Below, one piece after another: positions 1 to 7,085 of a DNA stretch of 36,118 nt. This DNA comes from an uncultured Prevotella sp. (GTDB taxonomy: Bacteria > Bacteroidota > Bacteroidia > Bacteroidales > Bacteroidaceae): contig CAMORS010000021.1 of the NCBI GenBank assembly GCA_946624005.1, positions 1 to 36,118 of the forward strand, written 5' to 3'. The position numbers and the translations under genes are program-made. Under the pieces are notes generated by a model, which did no database searches, was not told the DNA's origin, and saw nothing but the letters and a program-made list of their open reading frames with translations. Each line of letters opens with the position of its first letter. The stretch's first letter is position 1.

Positions 1-1044
1 AATCTCGTCAACAAGAACGAGATTCAGACTGTCGGTCATGAGCGCTCGCTGTGCAAGCTGTTCATTCCGCTCGGCATCGCCAGGATTGTTCTTAACGGCT
101 TGAGACCATAACAATCGGTCGTACTGATCGCGTTCGAAGATGTTTTCCAGCGTCTCTTTAAGCGCCAAATCATAATTCCACTGACGGCTCCGCACCTCAA
201 AAGTGTCTTTCAATTCGATGTGAGAAGTAACAGACGGGGCTTCGTAAAAGTCTTTTTCCATTGCAATGCGGTGGCACAAATATGCCAGTGCCGCTTGATG
301 GTTGCCAATGGTGGCCATCTTGTTGGCCACCCGTGAAAGTTGACTTGGCAGTATGTAGCGGTCATCAGAGAAAGCAAGGTCGTACACCTGACGTGCCTCA
401 TCGTAGAGTCGCCCATCAAAAAGCGAGTCAGCGTGGAAAATCAATTTCCAATAATCATCCTGCGAGGCAGGGCAAGACAACTCTGCGTTGTTCATTTGAT
501 GACGCTTCAAGGCTAATCCTTTCAAGTCGTCGAGCATCTCACCCACCATCTCGATGTTGCGAGCATCGCTCACGTCCCAGTGTAATGTGCCGTAAGTAGG
601 ATATTCTTTCCTTTCGCTCTGAAACACATAGCAGTAGCCCACCGTTCGACCACCGCGCAGGTAGCGATCGATGCACACAACGCGCTGGTTGCTGCGCGAA
701 ACCAACACATTGCGCCAGATGTTCTCTTCGCTCTGAGGCTTGGGTTGTTCTGCATCAAACGTGTTACACAACCAATAGTCACCGTTCGGACGGATTTCGG
801 CATCAGGTCGTGCATCGGTGTATTCAGCATTGGCAAACCTGAATGTTGGGAAGTCGCCAGACCTCACCCCCAACCCCTCTCCAAAAGAGAGGGGAGTGAA
901 TAGCCAACTGACAGAATCAACAGAAAAAGGGATATCCTTCAGGATGCTCCTCTCAAAACGTTGCTGTTCCGTCATACGACTTGTCCCACAGCCAGCAAGC
1001 ACCATTAACAATAAAGTTAAGGCTGGGATTGTATAGCTCTTCAT
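1..1044 (-). CDS. Lipoprotein of unknown function, C-terminus beyond window
   Basis: One frame stays open from an ATG at 1042-1044 to the window edge (348 codons, no stop), so the gene is partial. The N-terminus is a lipoprotein signal: a short basic start, a hydrophobic stretch and the lipobox LAGC with Cys19, so the protein is probably membrane-anchored in the envelope. The middle contains helical segments (around residues 195-260, DSLFDGRLYDEARQVYDLAF and onward) that resemble tetratricopeptide-type helices, but I cannot assign a family. Residues about 49-61 (TPLSFGEGLGVR) are not native-looking: they are the translation of a repetitive DNA hairpin described separately. The gene follows glk on the same strand, with a terminator between them. 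Function unknown. Confidence 0.8.
   Translation of the reverse strand, partial: MKSYTIPALTLLLMVLAGCGTSRMTEQQRFERSILKDIPFSVDSVSWLFTPLSFGEGLGVRSGDFPTFRFANAEYTDARPDAEIRPNGDYWLCNTFDAEQPKPQSEENIWRNVLVSRSNQRVVCIDRYLRGGRTVGYCYVFQSERKEYPTYGTLHWDVSDARNIEMVGEMLDDLKGLALKRHQMNNAELSCPASQDDYWKLIFHADSLFDGRLYDEARQVYDLAFSDDRYILPSQLSRVANKMATIGNHQAALAYLCHRIAMEKDFYEAPSVTSHIELKDTFEVRSRQWNYDLALKETLENIFERDQYDRLLWSQAVKNNPGDAERNEQLAQRALMTDSLNLVLVDEI
863..898. repeat. REP-like hairpin element inserted in frame in a coding region
   Basis: The core is CCCCTCTC (874-881), a 5-base loop, then GAGAGGGG (887-894), a perfect 8-bp stem. Read on the plus strand it gives LTPNPSPKERGV; on the minus strand it gives TPLSFGEGLGVR within the lipoprotein. 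This exact word pair recurs in many unrelated bacterial proteins as the translation of a dispersed palindromic repeat (from memory, not searched). Here it keeps the frame open. Confidence 0.75.
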
Positions 1045-1080
1045 TTCATTACTTTTAAATACATTATCTATAGAAAACAA

Positions 1081-1118
1081 AGACGCAGAGGGAAACGATC
1101 ACCTCTGCGTCTTTTTTT
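1081..1118 (-). terminator. Bidirectional-looking intrinsic terminator after glk
   Basis: An 11-bp perfect stem (AGACGCAGAGG at 1081-1091 with CCTCTGCGTCT at 1102-1112) encloses a 10-base loop. On the minus strand it is followed by TTGTTTTC, which fits termination of glk transcripts. On the plus strand a run of seven T follows, so it could work in both directions. Confidence 0.8.
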
Positions 1119-1129
1119 GTTGAGGGTCA

Positions 1130-1177
1130 GAACTCCTGTACTCCAGAACTCCTGTACTCCAGAAGTCCTGAATTCCT
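1130..1177. repeat. Period-8 tandem array downstream of glk
   Basis: Six consecutive octamers: GAACTCCT, GTACTCCA, GAACTCCT, GTACTCCA, GAAGTCCT, GAATTCCT. The array lies between the glk stop codon and the terminator. It belongs to the set of short-word arrays found between genes across this window. Confidence 0.8.
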
Positions 1178-1183
1178 GAAAGA

Positions 1184-2164
1184 CTACATCTCCCAGCCGA
1201 TAGCCGAAGCACCTAAGACGGCTGCACTGGCACCATCCAGTCCGCTGACGAGGAACTGAGCGTGGCCTTTGAAGATCTTCAGCACGTGCTCATCATAGCT
1301 ACGCTTGATGGGATCCATGATCAGGTCGCCAGCCTTTGTCATACCGCCGAAGAAGATGAATGCCTCGGGCGAAGAGAAAGCAGCAAAGTTGGCACAGGCC
1401 TCACCGAGCATCTCGCCCGTGAACTCATAGATGCGCTTAGCCATAGCGTCGCCCTTGCCTGCAGCAATCGACACATCGAGCGATGTGATCTTCTCCGGAT
1501 CGAGCTCGCGGAGCAATGAGGGCTCCTGTGTCGTAGAGAGCAGTTCGCGTGCCGTACGTGCCACACCCGTAGCCGAGCAGTAAGCCTCCAGACAACCGTT
1601 GCGGCCACATCCGCACGAACGACCACCCTCGTGGCGCATGATGACATGACCCAGCTCGCCAGCAAAGCCATCGCAGCCATAGACCAGCTGTCCGTTGACG
1701 ACGATACCCGAACCCACACCCGTACCAAGGGTGATGACGATGAAGTTCTTCATACCGCGAGCCACACCGTAGGTCATCTCGCCGATAGCAGCTGCATTGG
1801 CATCGTTGGTCAGACCTACAGGCAGGTTGTTAAGACGCTCGCTGAAGAGCTTTGCAAGAGGTACCACACCGTTGTGGGCCCACTCCAGATTGGGTGCAAA
1901 CTCGATGGTGCCATTGTAGAAGTTGCCGTTGGGAGCACCGATGCCCATTGCCTTGATCTTGTCCAGGCCGCCCACTTGCTCGATGATGACGTTGAGCGCC
2001 TCGACACAAGCGTCGACATAGTCTTCTACGCGATCGTAGCCCTGCGTCTTGATGGCTGTCGTAGCCTTGATTTCGCCACGTGCGTCAACGATGCCAAACA
2101 CTGAATTGGTTCCTCCTAAGTCTAAGCCGATCACATACGGCTTCATTTCTGTCTGTGTACTCAT
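1184..2164 (-). CDS. glk: ROK-family glucokinase
   Basis: A 326-residue sugar kinase of the ROK family that phosphorylates glucose with ATP to glucose 6-phosphate in the cytoplasm. Visible signatures are the phosphate-binding loop LDLGGTN at residues 14-20, the catalytic Asp in TNDANAA (Asp121), the second nucleotide loop LGTGVGSG (146-153), and the structural zinc site formed by His173 and the CGCGRNGC cluster (Cys184, Cys186, Cys191). Length is normal for the family. The start is the first ATG after a -33/-7 promoter. ROK kinases for other hexoses share the same motifs, so glucose is the likeliest substrate rather than a proven one. The divergently transcribed transketolase shares the upstream region. 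Confidence 0.88.
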   Translation of the reverse strand: MSTQTEMKPYVIGLDLGGTNSVFGIVDARGEIKATTAIKTQGYDRVEDYVDACVEALNVIIEQVGGLDKIKAMGIGAPNGNFYNGTIEFAPNLEWAHNGVVPLAKLFSERLNNLPVGLTNDANAAAIGEMTYGVARGMKNFIVITLGTGVGSGIVVNGQLVYGCDGFAGELGHVIMRHEGGRSCGCGRNGCLEAYCSATGVARTARELLSTTQEPSLLRELDPEKITSLDVSIAAGKGDAMAKRIYEFTGEMLGEACANFAAFSSPEAFIFFGGMTKAGDLIMDPIKRSYDEHVLKIFKGHAQFLVSGLDGASAAVLGASAIGWEM

Positions 2165-2204
2165 TTTGATTGTATTTTAGTTAATGATAGATGATTCTAA
2201 CCTG

Positions 2205-2234
2205 CAAAGTTAAAAAATATCTTCCATAGTACAA
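2205..2234 (-). promoter_or_regulatory. Bacteroidota-type promoter of glk
   Basis: On the minus strand, TTG (2234-2232), a 19-base spacer, then TAACTTTG (2212-2205). This matches the TTTG/TAnnTTTG housekeeping consensus except for the first base of the -33 box. The predicted leader is about 40 bases. Confidence 0.65.
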
Positions 2235-2303
2235 TATATTCTGTCTGTTTTTTTTGATGAATTAACCAATCGCACATTATTTTGCATGAAAGTTGCCGAA
2301 TGA

Positions 2304-2335
2304 TTTGGCGTTTCAGAAAAGAATTGCTACTTTTG
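2304..2335 (+). promoter_or_regulatory. Bacteroidota-type promoter of tkt
   Basis: TTTG at 2304-2307, a 20-base spacer, then TACTTTTG at 2328-2335. It matches both consensus boxes and gives a leader of about 90 bases that contains the GAGGTAC array. Confidence 0.8.
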
Positions 2336-2372
2336 CACGAAGATTGAATCATCGAAATACCTCAATTATCTC

Positions 2373-2403
2373 GAGGTACGAGGTACGAGGTACGAGGTGC
2401 GAG
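2373..2403. repeat. Heptamer array in the tkt leader
   Basis: GAGGTAC is repeated three times (2373-2393), followed by GAGGTGC and GAG. It lies between the tkt promoter and its start codon, so it would be transcribed in the 5' leader. An upstream TACCTC at 2359-2364 could pair with any copy of GAGGTA. Confidence 0.85.
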
Positions 2404-2430
2404 ATTACTGTACAATAATAAACCAAACCT

Positions 2431-4443
2431 ATGAACGACAACAAACTTATGAACCGCGCAGCCGACAACATCCGCATCCTGGCTGCAGCGATGGTCGAAA
2501 AGGCCAAGTCGGGACATCCCGGAGGTGCCATGGGAGGTGCCGACTTCATCAACGTGCTCTACTCCGAATTCCTCGTCTACGACCCGGAACATCCCGAATG
2601 GGAAGGTCGCGACCGCTTCTTCCTCGACCCGGGCCACATGGCTCCGATGCTCTATGCCCAGCTGGCCCTGATAGGCAAGTACCAGATGGACGATCTGAAG
2701 AACCTGCGCCAATGGCAATCGGTAACGCCGGGACATCCCGAGCGCAACATCATGCGCGGCATAGAGAACACCAGCGGCCCCTTAGGACAGGGACACTGCT
2801 ATGCTGTGGGTGCTGCCATCGCAGCCAAATTCCTCAAGGCTCGCTTAGGAAACGTCATGAACCAGACCATCTACGCCTACATCTCGGATGGTGGCGTGCA
2901 GGAGGAAATCTCGCAAGGAGCAGGACGCATAGCAGGCAACCTGGGACTGGACAACCTCATCATGTTCTACGATGCCAACGACATTCAGCTCTCCACACGC
3001 ACCGATGTGGTGACCTGCGAAGACACGGCCCGCAAGTATGAAGCTTGGGGATGGTTCGTACAGAAGATCGACGGCAACGATGTCGACCAAATCCGTGCCG
3101 CCATCAGCAAGGCACAAGCTGAGAAGGAACGTCCCAGCCTCATCATCGGTCATTGCATCATGGGCAAGGGTGCCCGAAAGGCTGATGGCACGAGCTACGA
3201 GTGCAACTGTGCCACACATGGTGCGCCACTGGGAGGCGATGCATATATTAATACGGTAAAGAACCTGGGTGGCGATCCGGAGAATGCCTTCGTCGTCTTC
3301 CCCGAAGTGCAGGAGATGTATGCACGCCGTGCCGAAGAGCTGAAGCAGATCGTCGCTCAGCGTTATGCCGAGAAAGAAGAATGGGCAAAGGGCCATCCCG
3401 AGCAGGCTCGCCTGATGGATGAATGGTTCAGCGGCAAGGCTCCCCAGATTGACTGGAGCAAGGTGCAGCAGAAGGCTGGTGCCGCCACACGTGGTGCTTC
3501 GGCAACCGTACTGGGTGTGCTGGCCGAGCAGGTGCCCAACATGATTGTGGCCAGTGCCGACCTCTCCAATTCGGACAAGACCGACGGATTCCTCAAGAAG
3601 ACACACGAGCTCTGTCGTGGCGACTTCTCGGGAGCCTTCTTCCAGGCTGGCGTGGCCGAGCTGACAATGGCTTGCTGCTGCATCGGTATGGCGCTGCATG
3701 GAGGTGTGATACCCGCCTGCGGCACCTTCTTCGTCTTCTCCGACTATATGAAGCCTGCCGTACGTATGGCTGCCCTGATGGAGCTGCCCGTGAAGTTCAT
3801 CTGGACTCACGATGCCTTCCGTGTAGGCGAAGACGGACCGACCCACGAGCCTGTGGAGCAGGAGGCACAGATACGCCTCTTGGAGAAGCTGAAGAATCAC
3901 AGCGGCCGCAACTCGATGCTCGTGCTTCGTCCGGCTGACGTCGAGGAGACAACGGTCTGCTGGCGTATGGCTATGGAAAACGTTGACACACCAACAGCGC
4001 TCATCTTCTCGCGACAGAACATCGACAACCTGCCCGAAGGCAACGATTACGAGCAGGCTCGCCGCGGTGCCTATGTGGTTGCAGGAAGTGACGATCAGTA
4101 TGACGTCATCCTGCTGGCCAGCGGTTCGGAGGTTTCAACACTCGAGGCTGGTGCCAAGCTGCTGCGCGAGCAGGGCAAGAAGGTGCGCGTCGTGAGTGCT
4201 CCTTCAGAGGGATTGTTCCGCCTGCAGCCGCAGGAATATCAAGACAGCGTGCTGCCGCCGACGGCAAAAATCTTCGGTATGACCGCCGGACTGCCCTGCA
4301 CCCTCGAGGGTCTCGTAGGCCGTCAGGGTCGCATCTGGGGCATGGAGAGCTTCGGATTCTCGGCTCCCTACAAGGTGCTCGACGAGAAGCTCGGCTACAA
4401 CGGTGAGAATGTTTGCCGCCAAGTGCTCGACATGCTGGCATAA
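2431..4443 (+). CDS. tkt: Transketolase
   Basis: A full-length 670-residue transketolase, the thiamine-diphosphate enzyme that moves two-carbon units between ketose and aldose phosphates in the non-oxidative pentose phosphate pathway. The N-terminal TPP domain has GHPGGAMGGAD (residues 28-38) and DPGHMAPMLYA. The diphosphate-binding motif reads ISDGGVQEE rather than the common GDGxxxEG, with the metal-binding Asn expected in MFYDANDIQ. The pyrimidine domain has FFQAGVAEL with the catalytic-type Glu, followed by the C-terminal transketolase domain (ILLASGSEVS). The start chosen is the first ATG after the promoter. rpiB follows on the same strand, joining two enzymes of the same pathway. Confidence 0.95.
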   Translation: MNDNKLMNRAADNIRILAAAMVEKAKSGHPGGAMGGADFINVLYSEFLVYDPEHPEWEGRDRFFLDPGHMAPMLYAQLALIGKYQMDDLKNLRQWQSVTPGHPERNIMRGIENTSGPLGQGHCYAVGAAIAAKFLKARLGNVMNQTIYAYISDGGVQEEISQGAGRIAGNLGLDNLIMFYDANDIQLSTRTDVVTCEDTARKYEAWGWFVQKIDGNDVDQIRAAISKAQAEKERPSLIIGHCIMGKGARKADGTSYECNCATHGAPLGGDAYINTVKNLGGDPENAFVVFPEVQEMYARRAEELKQIVAQRYAEKEEWAKGHPEQARLMDEWFSGKAPQIDWSKVQQKAGAATRGASATVLGVLAEQVPNMIVASADLSNSDKTDGFLKKTHELCRGDFSGAFFQAGVAELTMACCCIGMALHGGVIPACGTFFVFSDYMKPAVRMAALMELPVKFIWTHDAFRVGEDGPTHEPVEQEAQIRLLEKLKNHSGRNSMLVLRPADVEETTVCWRMAMENVDTPTALIFSRQNIDNLPEGNDYEQARRGAYVVAGSDDQYDVILLASGSEVSTLEAGAKLLREQGKKVRVVSAPSEGLFRLQPQEYQDSVLPPTAKIFGMTAGLPCTLEGLVGRQGRIWGMESFGFSAPYKVLDEKLGYNGENVCRQVLDMLA

Positions 4444-4450
4444 TCACATT

Positions 4451-4489
4451 TAGTTCATAGTTCATAATTCATAATTCATAGTTCATTCC
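4451..4489. repeat. Heptamer array, 39 bases, upstream copy flanking rpiB
   Basis: Units of period 7: AGTTCAT twice, AATTCAT twice, AGTTCAT once. All 39 bases recur identically at 5005-5043 on the far side of rpiB. It starts 7 bases after the tkt stop codon. Confidence 0.9.
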
Positions 4490-4551
4490 CCAAGGTTCAG
4501 CAAGACGCTGCTCTGCAGTGTCCCCCACCCTATAAAAAAAACGAAAAAACA

Positions 4552-4992
4552 ATGATAACAACAAAGACCATCGGCCTGGCCAGCGACCATGCTGGCTACG
4601 CCCTCAAGCAATTCGTCAAGCAGTATCTCGAAGAGAAAGGCCTGCCCTACAAGGACTATGGTACGCTCTCGGAAGAATCGTGCGACTATCCCGACTTCGG
4701 TCACGCCTTGGCTCGTGGTATCGAACAAGGCGAAGTATTTCCCGGTATCGCCATCTGCGGCAGCGGCGAAGGTATCAGCATGACGCTCAACAAGCACCAG
4801 CAGATCCGCGCCGGACTGGCATGGCAGCCCGAGATAGCCCACCTCATCCGTCAGCACAACGATGCCAACGTGCTGGTGATGCCCGGACGCTTCATCGACA
4901 ACGATATGGCCAGGGCCATCATGGATGAGTTCTTCCAGACCGACTTCGAAGGTGGACGCCACCAGCGCCGCGTAGAGAAGATTCCCGTATAG
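4552..4992 (+). CDS. rpiB: Ribose-5-phosphate isomerase B
   Basis: A 146-residue RpiB/LacA-family isomerase that interconverts ribose 5-phosphate and ribulose 5-phosphate. Visible residues are SDHAGY at 11-16 (phosphate and substrate binding), the active-site cysteine Cys69 in ICGSGEGISM, the anion hole that follows it, and His102 in QHNDANVL. Length matches the family. It lies 108 bases downstream of tkt with no consensus promoter of its own in the gap, so co-transcription is likely. The gene is bracketed by identical 39-base direct repeats, and a terminator follows at 5112. Confidence 0.94.
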   Translation: MITTKTIGLASDHAGYALKQFVKQYLEEKGLPYKDYGTLSEESCDYPDFGHALARGIEQGEVFPGIAICGSGEGISMTLNKHQQIRAGLAWQPEIAHLIRQHNDANVLVMPGRFIDNDMARAIMDEFFQTDFEGGRHQRRVEKIPV

Positions 4993-5004
4993 CACATCCG
5001 GTGT

Positions 5005-5043
5005 TAGTTCATAGTTCATAATTCATAATTCATAGTTCATTCC
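5005..5043. repeat. Heptamer array, 39 bases, downstream copy flanking rpiB
   Basis: Identical over all 39 bases to 4451-4489 and in the same orientation. It starts 12 bases after the rpiB stop codon. Recombination between the two copies would delete 554 bases, including all of rpiB. Confidence 0.9.
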
Positions 5044-5111
5044 AACCGCAATTATAGAACGGCAGAATCACCCGAATTGAGCAGCGGACAAACACGGATT
5101 GACACGCAGAG

Positions 5112-5147
5112 AAGCGTCACCCCCGATGGTAGGGTTGACGCTTTTTT
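5112..5147 (+). terminator. Intrinsic terminator after rpiB
   Basis: AAGCGTCA-CCC pairs with GGG-T-TGACGCTT (one bulged T) around a 9-base loop, and a T run at 5142-5147 follows. It closes the tkt-rpiB unit. Confidence 0.8.
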
Positions 5148-5274
5148 GTTGTCCTGAAAGTACAAAAAAACTAAAAATAAGCAGGCCAGATATAATAAAA
5201 AGGGGGCGTCGTGCGTTTATATAGTTGTACGTACATAACCGTAATCGAATAATATAAACAAACAGCAATACGAC

Positions 5275-5874
5275 ATGAAAAAGATTTTGATTGCATTAGC
5301 ACTCTGCGCTATCAGCACCAGCAGCATGGCGCAATGGAGTTTCGGTGTGAAGGCTGGCATCAACAGCAGCACAGTGAGCAAACCTTTGGAAGAAGTCATT
5401 GATGCTCATCATCGGTGGGGCATGCTCATCGGCGGTATGGCATCGTACCAACTGAGTCGCGACTTCGACCTTCAGGGCGAACTGTACTATGCCAAGCGTG
5501 GATTCAAGACAGACATCTATGTTGAACCGAGCGAGGAAGCCAAGCCTAAAGACTGGTATTTCGACCTCCACTACATCGACATGCCCATCATGCTGAAGTA
5601 TCGTCCTTTGGGCAGCATTGTCTATGCTGAAGTGGGACCACAAGTGGGCTATCTGATAGATAGCAAGAACGAAATAAAAGACTACGACGAGGACACCAAT
5701 ATCGACGACAACACCAACAAGCTGGACTTCGGCTTTGTGGGAGGTATCGGAGTGGATGCTACGGAGCATCTGACGGTAGACCTTCGTTACTACCTCGGCC
5801 TGACCAAGTCGTGGAAAGGCTTCGAGGGAGGGAAGAACCGTAGTCTCGAATTCTCCGTAGGCTATTGGTTTTAA
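5275..5874 (+). CDS. Outer-membrane beta-barrel protein (porin-like, OMP_b-brl type)
   Basis: A 199-residue protein with a clear signal peptide (MKKILIALALCAISTSSMAQ, cleavage after Ala19 or Gln20), starting directly with a barrel strand (WSFGVKAGINSSTVS). Alternating hydrophobic/polar strands follow: YQLSRDFDLQGELYYAKRGF, LHYIDMPIMLKYRPLG, YAEVGPQVGYLI, FGFVGGIGVDATEHLTVDLRYYLG and LEFSVGYWF. It ends in an aromatic residue, the signal for barrel insertion. This is the small eight-stranded PorT/OMP_b-brl type common in Bacteroidota. The cargo or role is unknown. I see no good -33/-7 promoter directly upstream. Confidence 0.85.
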   Translation: MKKILIALALCAISTSSMAQWSFGVKAGINSSTVSKPLEEVIDAHHRWGMLIGGMASYQLSRDFDLQGELYYAKRGFKTDIYVEPSEEAKPKDWYFDLHYIDMPIMLKYRPLGSIVYAEVGPQVGYLIDSKNEIKDYDEDTNIDDNTNKLDFGFVGGIGVDATEHLTVDLRYYLGLTKSWKGFEGGKNRSLEFSVGYWF

Positions 5875-5875
5875 G

Positions 5876-5910
5876 AATGAAAAATGAAGAATTAAGCATT
5901 AAGCATTGAT
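5876..5910. repeat. Heptamer array overlapping the patatin start codon
   Basis: Five period-7 units: AATGAAA, AATGAAG, AATTAAG, CATTAAG, CATTGAT. The array begins right after the barrel-gene stop and its last unit supplies the first two bases of the next gene's ATG (5909). Confidence 0.8.
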
Positions 5911-6781
5911 GAAGAGGGGATTGGTACTGGAGGGTGGAGCCTTGCGCGGACTGTTCTCTGCTGGCGTGATGGACGTGATGATGGAGCACGACGTACGGTT
6001 CGATGGCATCGTGGGCGTCTCGGCAGGTGCTGCCTTCGGTTGCAACTACAAATCGCACCAGGCGGGTCGCGCCATCAGATATAATAAAAGGTTCGCGCGC
6101 GAATGGCGCTATTGCAGTCTGCGTTCGCTCATCATGACGGGCGACCTCTTCGGTGCCGACTTTGCCTATCATATCGTTCCGACGCAATATGACATTTTCG
6201 ATAACGAAACGTTTGAGAAGGACCCCACCAAATACTACGTCGTCTGCAGCGATGTCGTGACGGGCCGTCCCGTCTACCATCTGTGCATGAAGGGCGGACA
6301 CCACACGTTCGACTGGATTCGAGCCTCGGCTTCGATGCCCGTCTGCTCGCGTATCGTGGAGCTGGACGGCATGAAGCTGCTCGACGGAGGCATGACCGAC
6401 AGCATCCCTCTGGCCTTCATGCAGCTTGAAGGCTATAAGCGTAACGTTGTCGTCCTGACACAACCCGAGGGCTATGTCAAGAAGCCCAACCCGCTGATGC
6501 CCATCGTGCGGATAGCCCTGCGCCGCTACCCCGCCATTGTCGAGGCGATGGCCCGCCGACACGAGATGTACAACGCGCAGACAGCCTTTGTCAAAGAGCA
6601 AGAGAAGGCGGGCAACACCTTCGTCATCCGTCCTCCCCTACCCTTACCGATCGGACATACCAGCCACAATCCCGACGAGATGCAGCACGTCTACGATATT
6701 GGACGGCAGACGGCCGAGGAGCTGTTGCCGCAGCTGCTCAGCTTTTTGCAAAACAGCCAGCCATCCGTATCATCAATGTAA
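5909..6781 (+). CDS. Patatin-like phospholipase
   Basis: A 290-residue patatin-family acyl hydrolase, likely acting on phospholipids. It has the Ser-Asp dyad fold: the oxyanion loop GGALRG (residues 9-14), the nucleophile Ser38 in GVSAG, and the catalytic Asp159 in LLDGG. This matches the compact bacterial YjjU-like patatins. A TTG at 5906 is in frame, but ATG at 5909 gives the expected start MKRGLVLEGG, so I chose the ATG. It follows the barrel gene by 34 bases, filled by a heptamer array, and may be co-transcribed with it. No signal peptide is seen, so it is probably cytoplasmic or membrane-associated. Confidence 0.88.
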   Translation: MKRGLVLEGGALRGLFSAGVMDVMMEHDVRFDGIVGVSAGAAFGCNYKSHQAGRAIRYNKRFAREWRYCSLRSLIMTGDLFGADFAYHIVPTQYDIFDNETFEKDPTKYYVVCSDVVTGRPVYHLCMKGGHHTFDWIRASASMPVCSRIVELDGMKLLDGGMTDSIPLAFMQLEGYKRNVVVLTQPEGYVKKPNPLMPIVRIALRRYPAIVEAMARRHEMYNAQTAFVKEQEKAGNTFVIRPPLPLPIGHTSHNPDEMQHVYDIGRQTAEELLPQLLSFLQNSQPSVSSM

Positions 6782-6788
6782 ACACCAT

Positions 6789-6859
6789 GTTTCGATCATC
6801 GAAACGTAATGTTTCGACAACGTAAATGCCGCATTTGCGAGGTGCAAATGCGGCATTTG
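6789..6859. repeat. 22-base tandem array of alternating inverted words with a 15-bp hairpin
   Basis: Three 22-base units (from 6789, 6811 and 6833) and part of a fourth. Each splits into 11-base halves whose leading words alternate in orientation: GTTTCG, CGAAAC, GTTTCG, then ATTTGC, GCAAAT, ATTTG. This creates GTTTCGAT-C-ATCGAAAC at 6789-6805 and a perfect 15-bp stem (6824-6838 with 6844-6858, 5-base loop). It sits between two converging genes and may act as a terminator, but neither side has a proper T run. Confidence 0.75.
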
Positions 6860-6881
6860 TCATGAGTATGAGGAAGACCGA

Positions 6882-7064
6882 TTAGAAGTCTTCTTCTTCG
6901 TCGTCTTGCCAAACAGAATAGTGGCTTGTCAGGTTGGATGCTGCCGTTCCGCTGTACTCCTCGTCGGGGTTAACGACGACGGTTATCGAGCCGCCTTCCA
7001 ACATGTGTCCTGACGTGATGGTCGTGATGCGCTCGATGAGCGGACGCTGATATGTCTTTTTCAT
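6882..7064 (-). CDS. Small protein of unknown function (MKKTYxxP type)
   Basis: A 60-residue protein starting MKKTYQRPLIERITT and ending in a very acidic tail (QDDEEEDF). The middle, MLEGGSITVVVNPDEEYSG, is small-residue rich. Short Bacteroidota proteins with this MKK-x-Y-x-x-P start are common near secreted proteins, and I know of no established function. There is no signal peptide or membrane segment. It begins 21 bases after the stop of the 1333-residue secreted protein, on the same strand, so it is likely the last gene of that operon. It could be a precursor peptide, a regulator or a chaperone-like partner; nothing in the sequence decides this. Confidence 0.6.
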   Translation of the reverse strand: MKKTYQRPLIERITTITSGHMLEGGSITVVVNPDEEYSGTAASNLTSHYSVWQDDEEEDF

Positions 7065-7085
7065 ACGTCGGTTCCTTTCTTTCCG

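Noticed and set aside
2507..2960. Transketolase with missing GDG motif as a dead enzyme
   Set aside because: The SDGG variant keeps the metal-binding Asp, and I recall the same form in other Bacteroidota transketolases; the rest of the enzyme is intact.
2845..3900. 351-codon open frame antisense to tkt
   Set aside because: It is a shadow of the high-GC third-position coding frame of transketolase; no family features, signal or promoter.
4504..4522. Hairpin before rpiB as a riboswitch or attenuator
   Set aside because: Only an 8-bp stem with a wobble pair and 3-base loop, no T run and no conserved riboswitch core seen.
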